This document shows, piece after piece, positions 31,879 to 40,614 of a stretch of DNA of 64,000 bases (position 1 is the first letter of the stretch; each line of letters starts with the position of its first letter). Origin of the DNA: an uncultured Planococcus sp. (GTDB taxonomy: Bacteria; Bacillota; Bacilli; Bacillales_A; Planococcaceae); assembly GCA_947493585.1 (NCBI GenBank), contig CANLRI010000001.1:124001-188000 (forward strand). Direction: 5' to 3'. Made by a program: the position numbers and the translations under genes. Under the pieces are notes generated by a model. The model made no database searches, was not told where the DNA came from, and worked only from the letters and a program-made list of their open reading frames with translations.

Positions 31879-33510
31879 TCAATCCATCTCCTTCTCGAGT
31901 ATCTTATAGAAAATCACAATGGCCAAGGCGCTAATACCGACAATCAGTAAGGAAGCTTGGGAAGCCTCCATGATTTTTTCATCACTTGCGTACTGGAAAG
32001 CTTTTGTTGACAATGTATCAAAATTAAATGGTCTGAGGATCAATGTCAAGGGAATCTCCTTGAGCACATCGATGAAGACCAAAATAAATCCACTGATAAT
32101 GGCTCCTTTCATCATCGGCACATCGACTTTGAAAAAGGTCTTCGTCGGGCCGGCGCCCAGGAGTCTTGAAGCATCCCGGAAGTTCGTGCCGATCTTGTCA
32201 TAGCCCGTCTCAATCGAGTTATAGCCGATGGCGAAGAAGCGGATGATGTAAGCAGCGAGCAGCAGAACAATGCTGACGCTGAGCACGAGCGTCGTCTCGA
32301 GGCCGATCGCCAGATAAAGCGGGGCGAGGTAGCCGTCGAGTGCGACAAAAGCCGTGACGACTGCGACGGCGATAACCGCCCCAGGAATCGAATAGCCGAG
32401 CACCGTCAGTTTCGGCAAGAGTTTCGTATATTTGCCTTGCACCATGCGGGCGAAATTCCCGACGATGAGCGCAAGGGTGACAATCAAGGTGGCGCTGAGC
32501 CCGGCGACAAACACCGAGTTTTGCACATAGCGCATGAATTCTTCCATAGGGATCGTCCCGAAGGTCAAAACCGTCCAGTCAACCAGCTGAATGACAGGGA
32601 TGAAGAAGCCGAGGCTCAAGATTACCATGCCGTAGCCTGCCGCCGCAAAGCCTTTCCATCCGCTAAGCGGGATCAGCTGGAGCGGGCGCACTTTCGTTGA
32701 GAAATAGCTGTATTGCCGCCTGCCGCGGAGCAGCTTCTCGATGAGCAGAATGATGATGACGAAGCCCATGAGAGACGCGGCCAATTTGATCGACGTATCC
32801 AAATCCCCAAGGCCGAACCAGCTTTGGAAGATGGCGGTCGTAAAGGTTTGGATGCCGTAATATTTCACGACGCCGTAATCATTCAGCACTTCCAATACGA
32901 CGAGGCTTGCACCGGCGATGATGGAAATCCGGGAAATCGGCAGCACCACTTGGAAAAACGTGCGCCAAGGGCCTTTGCCGAGCAACCGTGTGCTTTCGAT
33001 CAATGACGCTGATTGTTCAGACAAATACACTTGCGTGATCGTGTAAACATAAGGATACAAAAACATCGTGTAAATGAAAATCGCCCCGGGCAAATTCATG
33101 ATATCGAAATACGCCGGGTTCAGCTCCATTCCGAATCCCTCGCGCAGCGTCGTCTGGATGGCGCCGGTGAAATTCAAGATGCCGTGGTACGTATAAGCAC
33201 CGATAAACGGCGGGATGGAAAGAGGGAGGATCAACGCCCACTTCAAAAAGCGCCGGAATGGAAAATCGTATTGCGCGATCAGCCAGGCCAGGCTCAGCCC
33301 AATCAGAATCGTGAAGAACGCTGTCGCGAGCGTCAGGATCAGTGAGTTGATGACAAACTGACGCAATACGAACTCTTTCATATGTTCCCAATTGTCATTT
33401 GACGGCGTGAACAGCCCGGTGACAATGGTCAAATTCGGCAGGAACAGCATCAGGATGATGACGACTGCCCCTACAGTCCAGATATTGAAATTGGCCAATC
33501 TGCGTTGCAA
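31879..33510 (-). CDS. Iron(III) ABC transporter permease (fused two-module)
   Basis: 543 residues with about 12 helices in two halves, each with its own EAA loop (about 200 and 470: ESTRLLGKGPW and DASRLLGAGPT), as in FbpB/FutB/SfuB-type Fe3+ permeases. It forms the membrane channel for the lipoprotein-delivered iron. TTG 33510 is preferred because AAAGAGG lies 10 nt upstream and the protein then begins MQRRLANFN, just before helix 1. Confidence 0.88.
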   Translation of the reverse strand: MQRRLANFNIWTVGAVVIILMLFLPNLTIVTGLFTPSNDNWEHMKEFVLRQFVINSLILTLATAFFTILIGLSLAWLIAQYDFPFRRFLKWALILPLSIPPFIGAYTYHGILNFTGAIQTTLREGFGMELNPAYFDIMNLPGAIFIYTMFLYPYVYTITQVYLSEQSASLIESTRLLGKGPWRTFFQVVLPISRISIIAGASLVVLEVLNDYGVVKYYGIQTFTTAIFQSWFGLGDLDTSIKLAASLMGFVIIILLIEKLLRGRRQYSYFSTKVRPLQLIPLSGWKGFAAAGYGMVILSLGFFIPVIQLVDWTVLTFGTIPMEEFMRYVQNSVFVAGLSATLIVTLALIVGNFARMVQGKYTKLLPKLTVLGYSIPGAVIAVAVVTAFVALDGYLAPLYLAIGLETTLVLSVSIVLLLAAYIIRFFAIGYNSIETGYDKIGTNFRDASRLLGAGPTKTFFKVDVPMMKGAIISGFILVFIDVLKEIPLTLILRPFNFDTLSTKAFQYASDEKIMEASQASLLIVGISALAIVIFYKILEKEMD

Positions 33511-33543
33511 AATCCAGGCACCTCTTTCCAACTCGCAAGAAAT

Positions 33544-33572
33544 CCCTTGCCGCACTAAACCAGCGGCAAGGG
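33544..33572 (-). promoter_or_regulatory. Intercistronic hairpin
   Basis: Perfect 10-bp stem (CCCTTGCCGC/GCGGCAAGGG) between the binding-protein gene and the permease gene, with only a partial T tract. It could protect the upstream mRNA or partly terminate transcription, giving more binding protein than permease. Confidence 0.6.
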
Positions 33573-33585
33573 GAAATCATTCAGC

Positions 33586-34656
33586 TTATTTCCAGCCGAC
33601 TTCGTTGAACAATAGAATCGCTTGGGCATTGTTTTCGCCGAGTGCAGACATCGAGATGTCCTGCTCTTTGAAGTCACCCCATGATTGCAGCAATTCGGAT
33701 GGTTCCACTGCTTCGTTTACTGGGTATTCATAATTGACGGAAGCGAATGTTTCCTGGGCTTCCGGTGCGGAGAGAAACTCCAGCAATTTGATGGCATTTT
33801 CTTGGTTCTTAGCTGATTTTACCACACCCGCGCCGCTGACGTTCACGTGCGTGCCTGTCGTATCCTGGTTCGGGAAGAACACATCGAGGCCTTCAGCCAC
33901 TTTGACTTCTTCAGGGTCTTCAGAATTCAGCATTTGGCCGAAGTAATACGTGTTCATGATGGCTACATCGCCAACGCCCGCTGCGATTGCTTTCGCTTGG
34001 TCGCGGTCGCCGCCTTCAGGGTCGCGCGCAAAGTTCTCGACCATGCCAGCTGCCCATTCTTTCGCCTCTTCTTCGCCGTTCAATTCAATGAAAGAAGCGA
34101 GCAAGGATTGGTTATAGATGTTCTCAGAGCTGCGGATCAATATGCGTCCAGCCCACTCGTCTTCCGTCAACGCTTCGTACGTGGATAGTTCAGACGGGTC
34201 GACTGTTTCTTTGTCATACAGGATGACACGTGCGCGTTTTGTCAGGCCATACCACATTTGGTCTTCGTCCTGGAAGTTGGCAGGAATCTGCTCATCCAGC
34301 AATTCACTTGAAACAGACTGCAAAATGTCGTCTTCTTTCGCGCGGTGCAGGCGGCCTGCATCAGCTGTCAAAAACAAATCGGCTTGCGTAGCGTCGCCTT
34401 CGCGCTTGATGCGCTCAAGCAACTCGTCGGCTTCGCCTTTGATTAAGTTGACTTTGATGCCGGTCTCTTCTTCGAATTTCTTGTAGAGCTCATCGTCCAC
34501 ATCGTAGTGGCGTGCAGTATATAGATTCACTTCGTTGCTGGCTGTTTCTTCGCCGGACGTTTCCGCCGGTTGTTCTTCTGAGCTGTTCGAGCTGCCGCAT
34601 GCAGCAAGGACTAGAAGCGTGCCGAGCACTAATAGGAATGAAAGCAATTTCTTCAT
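33586..34656 (-). CDS. Iron(III) ABC transporter binding lipoprotein
   Basis: 356 residues. Lipoprotein signal with lipobox LAAC (Cys20), Ser/Glu-rich spacer, then a bilobal periplasmic-binding fold. VNLYTARHYD at the mature N-terminus and MNTYYFGQM near residue 240, with the paired tyrosines that bind Fe3+, are the FutA/FbpA marks. AAAGGAGAG lies just before the ATG. A Fur box at 34698 shows iron control. Confidence 0.93.
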   Translation of the reverse strand: MKKLLSFLLVLGTLLVLAACGSSNSSEEQPAETSGEETASNEVNLYTARHYDVDDELYKKFEEETGIKVNLIKGEADELLERIKREGDATQADLFLTADAGRLHRAKEDDILQSVSSELLDEQIPANFQDEDQMWYGLTKRARVILYDKETVDPSELSTYEALTEDEWAGRILIRSSENIYNQSLLASFIELNGEEEAKEWAAGMVENFARDPEGGDRDQAKAIAAGVGDVAIMNTYYFGQMLNSEDPEEVKVAEGLDVFFPNQDTTGTHVNVSGAGVVKSAKNQENAIKLLEFLSAPEAQETFASVNYEYPVNEAVEPSELLQSWGDFKEQDISMSALGENNAQAILLFNEVGWK

Positions 34657-34697
34657 GGATGTCTCTCCTTTGAATTGGTTGATGAATCTTATTTAAA

Positions 34698-34712
34698 TGA
34701 AAACGATTCTCA
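34698..34712 (-). promoter_or_regulatory. Fur box
   Basis: TGAAAACGATTCTCA agrees with the 7-1-7 Fur consensus TGATAATnATTATCA at 11 of 14 defined positions and lies 42 bases before the binding-protein start. Expected to repress the transporter in iron sufficiency. Confidence 0.82.
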
Positions 34713-34934
34713 TTTACTAGTATAGCTAGCCACTCATTAAAGTCAACGGTTTTAGCGGAAAACTTGTTTTAAATGTGTCCATTTTCGTTATATTTTAGAT
34801 AACAAATGGAAGCGCTTAGTTTGAAAGCTTCTCAAAGCCTCATCGAACCCCTGGCTATTTGCCAGTCTCAGGAAATGCTACACTTGAGAATGAGAAACAA
34901 CTGGACTGATCTAATGGAAACGGGGGCATACGGA

Positions 34935-36428
34935 ATGGATATGAAAACATACTTGTCGCTCGATGCGACAGCGCTTGCGGAATTGGTGAAAAAAGGGGAA
35001 GTTAGCCCAAGGGAATTGGTGGAACTCAGCTTTCAGCGCTTGGATGAAGTCGAACCGAAACTCCATGCTTTCACAGCGGAGCGTCACGAGCAGGCATTGC
35101 TGGATGCGGAGAATGGAAGAAACGGCATCTTCGGTGGTGTGCCGGTTGCCTTGAAGAACATCTCCCAGGCACTCGCGGGACAGCGCCTGAGTGCGGGATC
35201 GAAATTGCTTGCAGACTTCCGCCCGGAACGCGATTCTCATTTCGTCGCGCGCTTGAAAGCAACTGGGCTTATCCCGATCGGGCACACGAATACGCCGGAA
35301 TTCGGCTTGAAGAATATTTCAGAACCTGAGCTGTTCGGCCCGACGCACAATCCGTGGAATACGGGTCATTCGCCAGGCGGCTCAAGCGGCGGGGCAGCGG
35401 CCGCTGTAGCATCCGGCATCGTGCCTGTCGCCGGCGCCAGTGACGGGGGCGGCTCGATTCGCATCCCTGCATCATTCACGGGTTTGTTCGGGCTCAAGCC
35501 GACACGCGGCAGAACGCCAGTCGGGCCGGGAGCCGGACGGCAATGGCAAGGGGCATCGATCGATTTTGCGCTGAGCCGGACGGTGCGGGACAGCGCTGCG
35601 CTATTGGACGAGCTACAAGTTGTCCAGCCGGAAGCCGCATTTCAGACGCCGTTATTTCCCGGTAGCTATACGCAGCAGATGCACCACGAGTTTAGCGGGC
35701 CGCTGACGATTGCATTTTCACTGGAGTCACCGGTCGGCACGATGGTCTCGGAAGATGCGAAACAAGCCGTGCTGAAGACAGTGCGCTGGCTCGAGGAGCA
35801 AGGGCATCGAGTCGAAGAACAAACCCCGGACATCGACGGCGTTCAATTGATGCGAGAATATTATTTGATGAACAGCGGAGAAATGGCGCTGCTACAGAAA
35901 AATCTGGAGAAAACATTCGGCCGCCGTTTGACGGAAGACGATATGGAAATTGAGTCCTGGTTATTGGCGACGGCTGGCAAACGGGTTTCGGCCGCTGATT
36001 ACTCGGCGAGCCTTGCTGCATGGGATGCAGCAGCTGCAAAAATGGCAGAATTGCACGCGCGCTTTGATTTCTACATTACTCCCGCCACGGCGCATCCTGC
36101 TCCAGAAATCGGTGAATTGAGCCATTCTAAAGAATCACGTACACGCTTATTGCAAGCACTCGACATGGCGCGTGATACGACCGATCAGCAAGAACTCATC
36201 TATGCGATGTTTTTGCCAAGCCTTAGCTACACGCCGTTCACGCAGCTGGCGAACTTGACCGGCCAGCCGGCGATGTCTTTGCCGCTTCATGTGACCGAGG
36301 CGAATTTGCCGATCGGCGTCCAGGTAATGGCCCAAAAAGGGGAAGAGCATCGCTTGCTCCAGTTGGCGCGGCAAATCGAACAAAGCGATTTATGGATTAG
36401 CCAGCGCGGTAACCCATTCTTTCAATAA
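34935..36428 (+). CDS. Amidase-signature hydrolase
   Basis: 497 residues, amidase signature family. The Ser-cis-Ser-Lys triad is visible: Lys in VALKNIS, Ser in GGSSGG and Ser in [10 protein letters not shown]. It hydrolyses amide bonds; substrates in this family range from indoleacetamide to nylon oligomers, and it is not GatA, since no GatC/GatB neighbours exist. A reading frame open to 34806 contains no ribosome binding site; 34935 follows GGGGGC and gives the usual N-terminus. The Fur box upstream faces the other way. Confidence 0.88.
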   Translation: MDMKTYLSLDATALAELVKKGEVSPRELVELSFQRLDEVEPKLHAFTAERHEQALLDAENGRNGIFGGVPVALKNISQALAGQRLSAGSKLLADFRPERDSHFVARLKATGLIPIGHTNTPEFGLKNISEPELFGPTHNPWNTGHSPGGSSGGAAAAVASGIVPVAGASDGGGSIRIPASFTGLFGLKPTRGRTPVGPGAGRQWQGASIDFALSRTVRDSAALLDELQVVQPEAAFQTPLFPGSYTQQMHHEFSGPLTIAFSLESPVGTMVSEDAKQAVLKTVRWLEEQGHRVEEQTPDIDGVQLMREYYLMNSGEMALLQKNLEKTFGRRLTEDDMEIESWLLATAGKRVSAADYSASLAAWDAAAAKMAELHARFDFYITPATAHPAPEIGELSHSKESRTRLLQALDMARDTTDQQELIYAMFLPSLSYTPFTQLANLTGQPAMSLPLHVTEANLPIGVQVMAQKGEEHRLLQLARQIEQSDLWISQRGNPFFQ

Positions 36429-36456
36429 ATCGAATCTATTATAGAAGGAAACACAA

Positions 36457-36494
36457 AAAGCCCTGGAAAAGGAATTCCTTTTCCAGGGCTTTCA
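36457..36494. terminator. Bidirectional terminator
   Basis: 18-bp stem AAAGCCCTGGAAAAGGAA with its complement between the converging amidase and MFS genes. Confidence 0.87.
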
Positions 36495-36500
36495 TTCGTT

Positions 36501-37784
36501 TTAAGAAGAAACGGCTTGCTGGGTCGCTTGGACCTTGTCGTCTTTTTCGTAATTGCGTTCCACACGGCGGATGTCCATGCGGATCAAGATGGACAAGACG
36601 AGCGCAACGGAGATCAATCCGATGAAGATATAGAAAACCGGTACATAGCTGTTTGTTGCGGAATAGACTTGTGAAACGATCGCCGGCCCGATGATGCCGC
36701 CAAGAGACCAGGTCGTCAGCAAATAGCCATGGATAGCACCAAGCTGTCTTGTGCCGAACATATCGCCGATAAACGCCGGCAAGTTCGAGAAGCCGCCGCC
36801 GTAGCAGCTGACAATAAGCAAGATAAACACTTGGAAAATGATGACGTTCGTGATGCCCGGAAGCATGACGAAAGCGATGATTTGAATGATGAAGAATAGC
36901 ATGAACACGGTCGGGCGCCCGATGTAATCGGAGATTGCGGCCCAGCCGAGGCGACCGCCGCCGTTGAAGATCCCCATGATACCGACCAGTGTCGCGGCAC
37001 CGGCTGCCGTCAAGCCGACCAATTCCTGTGCCATTGGAGAAGCGACCGAAATCATCATGATGCCGGCGCTGACGTTGATGAGCATCATCGTCCAGAGCAT
37101 CCAGAAGCGGCGTGTTTTCACAGCTTCTCTAGCTGTCAGTTGCGCCAAGTCTTTTTTCATGACTTTTTTGCCGGAAGCAAGGTCCGCTTCCATTCCTTTA
37201 GGCATGAATCCTTCAGGCGGCGGTGCGATATAGGAAGCACCGAATGAGATTAAGATGAAATAACTGATACCGAGAATATAGAAAGTCGTCGTCACGCCAA
37301 CAGAAGCGATCAAACTTGCGGCAACCGGAGCGGTGATGAGTGCTCCGGCGCCAAAGCCCATGACGGCCATGCCAGTCGCGAGGCCGCGGCGGTCAGGGAA
37401 CCATTTGACGAGTGTCGAGATTGGCGCGATATACCCGACGCCAAGCCCCATTCCGCTCATGAATCCGTATGTAAGCAGGAACAGCACGAGTGAATCGATT
37501 TGTGTTGCAAAGCCAGCGCCTGCTTGTCCGATACCGAACAAGAAAGCTGCTACCATAGCGGATTTTCGGGGGCCATTCTTTTCAACAAAGCCACCGAAGA
37601 ACGCAGCGGAAATCCCGCCGAGTGCCATCATGATCGTGAAGGCGTAAGTGATTTCCGTTGGAGACCAGCCCATCGTTTCGCTGATGGGTTTTGTATAGAC
37701 ACTGTAGGCATAAGCCGCTCCGATCGACAATTGGATCGCGATGGCGGATAACGCGATCAGCCATCTGTTTTTGTTCATCTTCAT
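36501..37784 (-). CDS. OFA-family MFS transporter (oxalate/formate/monocarboxylate type)
   Basis: 427 residues, 12 helices. The first helix region (AYAYSVYTKPI) and MGLGVGYIAPISTLVKWFPDRRG loop mark the OFA family of anion antiporters/symporters. Members carry oxalate, formate, lactate or related monocarboxylates. Basic C-terminal tail. AAAGGAGG lies ahead of the ATG. Single-gene transcript; the 300 bases upstream contain cre-like sites, suggesting carbon control. Substrate not assignable. Confidence 0.87.
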   Translation of the reverse strand: MKMNKNRWLIALSAIAIQLSIGAAYAYSVYTKPISETMGWSPTEITYAFTIMMALGGISAAFFGGFVEKNGPRKSAMVAAFLFGIGQAGAGFATQIDSLVLFLLTYGFMSGMGLGVGYIAPISTLVKWFPDRRGLATGMAVMGFGAGALITAPVAASLIASVGVTTTFYILGISYFILISFGASYIAPPPEGFMPKGMEADLASGKKVMKKDLAQLTAREAVKTRRFWMLWTMMLINVSAGIMMISVASPMAQELVGLTAAGAATLVGIMGIFNGGGRLGWAAISDYIGRPTVFMLFFIIQIIAFVMLPGITNVIIFQVFILLIVSCYGGGFSNLPAFIGDMFGTRQLGAIHGYLLTTWSLGGIIGPAIVSQVYSATNSYVPVFYIFIGLISVALVLSILIRMDIRRVERNYEKDDKVQATQQAVSS

Positions 37785-38076
37785 AGTGAAATTCCTCCTT
37801 TGTGAGTGAAACTGTTCTTTCGAGAATACATGCTTTTCACTATTTCGACAAACTAATTTTCAGAATAGAAAAACTAATCTAATAAAAAACTGATATTGCT
37901 ATTAATGAAGAGTGGGGGGTTATGCATTTAAGAGGGTGAAAATCAGTCGTTTTTAATGAAAAAGGAATAAAACAAGCGTTTAAAAGTAAGCGTTTTCAGA
38001 AAAGGGTAAATTAGATTGGTAATATATACTCATTTTTCACTAAGAGAGAAAATTTCTAATGTAAAGGAGAAATTCT
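37785..38076. other. AT-rich intergenic region with cre-like sequence
   Basis: About 290 bases. AGTAAGCGTTTTCA (37985-37998) is close to the CcpA operator TGAAAGCGTTTTCA, and a weaker AAGCGTTTAAA lies just before it. Nothing else is recognisable. Confidence 0.4.
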
Positions 38077-38205
38077 ATGTTTAGGAGACATAAGAGGTGT
38101 CTGGAATTCAGTGTTCATGCGGTTTTGAGGCTTATCAGAAAAAGAATTTCAACTATTCTAAAATATTCTGTTTCAGCTATAGTTTTCTCTCTTTTAGCCG
38201 AATAA
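38077..38205 (+). CDS. Candidate 42-residue peptide
   Basis: AAAGGAG (38063-38069) sits 7 nt before an ATG that opens a 42-codon frame: a basic half (MFRRHKRCLEF, LRLIRKR) and a hydrophobic half (STILKYSVSAIVFSLLAE). It looks like a small amphipathic or membrane peptide. No homologue is known to me, no clear promoter is visible, and the AT-rich composition differs from neighbouring genes, so it may be spurious. Confidence 0.35.
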   Translation: MFRRHKRCLEFSVHAVLRLIRKRISTILKYSVSAIVFSLLAE

Positions 38206-38239
38206 ATGCTATTTCAGGCAATATAATTATTTGGATATA

Positions 38240-38281
38240 AGAAAACCGGAATTCCTCGGTAGGTGAGGGGTTCCGGTTTCA
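38240..38281 (-). terminator. TetR gene terminator
   Basis: GAAACCGGAA/TTCCGGTTTC stem followed on the minus strand by TTTTCTTA. Confidence 0.7.
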
Positions 38282-38294
38282 GGAAACTGCTTCA

Positions 38295-38948
38295 TCAATT
38301 CACTTTCATCTGGACGATATCGCGGATGTAAGCCATGACCCGTTCTTGTGCTTCTTCCGAGCTGTAGTCATTTCGATGGTTCAGGTAGTTTGAAAACATT
38401 CCTTGCCACACAAGGTTGGTCAGTTCATTCAATTCTTCAGCTTGCTGCTCATCAAGCACCCCAGATTCAACGATAAAGTGGATGGCATAACGGCCACGGT
38501 CCGTTAAGCTGCGCTTCTTCAAACCTGGCAACAGTTCATCGGGAACCGTCACCAAGTCCATCGGGTACAATTCGTAATAATGCGCCAGCATATTTTCAGG
38601 ATGATCCCCAAGGTCCACCAAGAAAACGGCGTTGAAAATTTCCGGCATTGAAAAGGAGTAACGGCTGAAGCAATCCCACGCAGCGAGGTATTTCTCGATG
38701 GGATCGTCTGCTTTTTCCATTTCTGCAGTCACCGTTTCGATATAAGGGCGCATGAACTTCAAAGAAGCAAAGAACAGCAAATGGGATAAATCATCAAAAT
38801 AATTATAGATGGTCGCGCTGTTATAACCTGCTTTGTCGGCCACTTTCCGAATCGTGACATGACGAAATCCTTCAACTTGGATCAATTCCTCCGTTGCATC
38901 GATAAAATAAGTCCACATTCTCCGTTTTTTTAAATTTCGTTTCTCCAT
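38295..38948 (-). CDS. TetR-family regulator
   Basis: 217 residues; N-terminal HTH (HVTIRKVADKAGYNSATIYNYF) of TetR type, followed by a helical ligand domain. The ATG 38948 (MEKRNLKKRR) is chosen because GGTGGAG lies 6 nt upstream; TTG/ATG starts up to 38978 are possible. It faces the BCCT-CocE operon across 142 bases containing two palindromes, so it most likely represses that operon in the absence of its substrate. Confidence 0.85.
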   Translation of the reverse strand: MEKRNLKKRRMWTYFIDATEELIQVEGFRHVTIRKVADKAGYNSATIYNYFDDLSHLLFFASLKFMRPYIETVTAEMEKADDPIEKYLAAWDCFSRYSFSMPEIFNAVFLVDLGDHPENMLAHYYELYPMDLVTVPDELLPGLKKRSLTDRGRYAIHFIVESGVLDEQQAEELNELTNLVWQGMFSNYLNHRNDYSSEEAQERVMAYIRDIVQMKVN

Positions 38949-39041
38949 ATCCAACTCCACCATTTCTGTTTTATGCAACTTGCCTAAACGACTGTTGATT
39001 TCTTTTATACTACCATGCTAACCTAAACATAGTAAAAAAAG

Positions 39042-39071
39042 TAATCATGATTATAAATTAATCTTGATTAA
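39042..39071. promoter_or_regulatory. Twin palindromic operators
   Basis: TAATCATGATTA (39042-39053) is a perfect palindrome; TTAATCTTGATTAA (39058-39071) is a 6-2-6 inverted repeat of the same core (TAATC/GATTA). Centres are 17 bases apart. They lie between TetR and the BCCT gene, 20 bases before its ATG, and are the probable TetR binding sites. Confidence 0.7.
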
Positions 39072-39090
39072 CAATTCAAGGGGGAATTGG

Positions 39091-40614
39091 ATGAATAAAG
39101 TGAAAATCGATCCTGTGGTGTTTTGGTCTTCGTTGGGAGTCATCGTCGTCGCGACTTTGGCTTTGGTCATTTTTAGGGATACGGCAGAACCTGTACTAAA
39201 TAAGATGTTGACTGGCATCACTTACAATTTGGACTGGGCGTTTCAATTTCTGACATTCGGCTTGTTTATCCTTCTGATGTATTTGGTGTTCAGCAAATAT
39301 GGGAAAGTTCGCTTGGGTGACGAACCGCCTGAGTTTTCGACCTTTAGTTGGGGAGCTATGTTGTTTTGTGCGGGGATGGGCACAAGCATTATGTTCTGGT
39401 CGATGATGGAACCAATGTATTACTATATGGGGCCGCCGTTTGGCTATGAGCCGAATAGCAACCAGGCAGCGGAATGGGCCGTTACTTACGGCTTGTTCCA
39501 CTGGGGCATTTCGGCTTGGTCGTTGTATGCTTTGCCGACAGTGACCATTGCTTATTCGTTTTTCGTTAAGAAGAATCATTCATTGAAAATCAGTTCGGCG
39601 TGCCGCGGTATTTTAGGCAAACATGCAGACGGCTGGCTTGGCAAAATCATTGATATCCTCGTGATTTGGAGTTTGGTTGGAGGGCTCGGAACCTCATTGG
39701 GCCTTGGTGTACCGATGGTGTCCGCAGTTATCGGTGAAATTTTCGGCGTTGCCCAATCGCTCACCTTGAGCATCATCATCATCGCGGTTTGGGTCGTCAT
39801 TTACAGTGCCAGTGCGTACGTAGGGCTTTATAAAGGTATACGCAAGCTCAGTGACTGGAATGTTTATTTAGCGCTTGGCTTGGCGGTATTTGTCTTATTA
39901 GCAGGGCCGACTTTGTTTATCTTATCGAACTTTACGAATAGTTTCGGGCTGATGCTGCAAAATTTCGCTTTCATGAGCTTCTCGACAGACCCGATCAATC
40001 AAGGTGGATTTCCACAAAGCTGGACGGTCTTCTATTGGGCATGGTTTGCGGCAACAGCGCCGTTCATCGGATTGTTCGTCGCTCGGATTTCACGCGGCCG
40101 CACCATCCGTGAATTGATTACCCATATTCTCTTATGGGGCTCAGTGGGCAGTTGGCTATACTTCGGTATATTTGGTGGCTATAGCTTGAATTTGCAATTG
40201 AGCGGGGCGCTTGATGTTTTAGGCGTGATGAATAAAAACGGCGACCCGGCCGCAATCGTCGAGATTTTGAAGAGCTTGCCGCTGAGCTTTCTGGTACTGC
40301 CATTCTTTGCTGTTCTCGGTTTTATCTTTTTGGCGACATCATTGGATTCAGCGACTTATATCCTCGCATCCATCACGACGAAAGAATTATCCGCGGGACA
40401 AGAACCGGCACGCTGGAACCGTATGCTTTGGGGAATGGTGCTGGCGGCACTTGCCATCTCGCTGTTATTGATTGGCGGGTTGAACGTCATTCAAACCTCC
40501 TCAGTCATTGTCTCGGTACCGGTTATCTTGCTGTATGGCTTATTGACGGCTTCGTTGTTGAAATGGCTGAAAGAAGATTATCATGAACAGATAGGTAAAG
40601 GAGCGGAAAAATAA
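39091..40614 (+). CDS. BCCT-family transporter
   Basis: 507 residues, 12 helices. BCCT features: GMGTSIMFWSMMEP in the substrate helix with the Trp/aromatic box, and ATSLDSATYILAS in the Na+/substrate helix. The family imports betaine, choline, carnitine or dimethylsulfoniopropionate. It lacks the long regulatory C-terminal tail of osmosensory BetP, ending at residue 507. The ATG 39091 follows AAGGGGG. Its stop codon overlaps the ATG of the CocE hydrolase (TAATG), so the two form a transport-and-cleavage pair; a quaternary-ammonium ester or peptide is a reasonable guess. Confidence 0.9.
   Translation: MNKVKIDPVVFWSSLGVIVVATLALVIFRDTAEPVLNKMLTGITYNLDWAFQFLTFGLFILLMYLVFSKYGKVRLGDEPPEFSTFSWGAMLFCAGMGTSIMFWSMMEPMYYYMGPPFGYEPNSNQAAEWAVTYGLFHWGISAWSLYALPTVTIAYSFFVKKNHSLKISSACRGILGKHADGWLGKIIDILVIWSLVGGLGTSLGLGVPMVSAVIGEIFGVAQSLTLSIIIIAVWVVIYSASAYVGLYKGIRKLSDWNVYLALGLAVFVLLAGPTLFILSNFTNSFGLMLQNFAFMSFSTDPINQGGFPQSWTVFYWAWFAATAPFIGLFVARISRGRTIRELITHILLWGSVGSWLYFGIFGGYSLNLQLSGALDVLGVMNKNGDPAAIVEILKSLPLSFLVLPFFAVLGFIFLATSLDSATYILASITTKELSAGQEPARWNRMLWGMVLAALAISLLLIGGLNVIQTSSVIVSVPVILLYGLLTASLLKWLKEDYHEQIGKGAEK

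Noticed and set aside
34806..34934. N-terminal extension of the amidase
   Set aside because: No ribosome binding site and no similarity to amidase N-termini.
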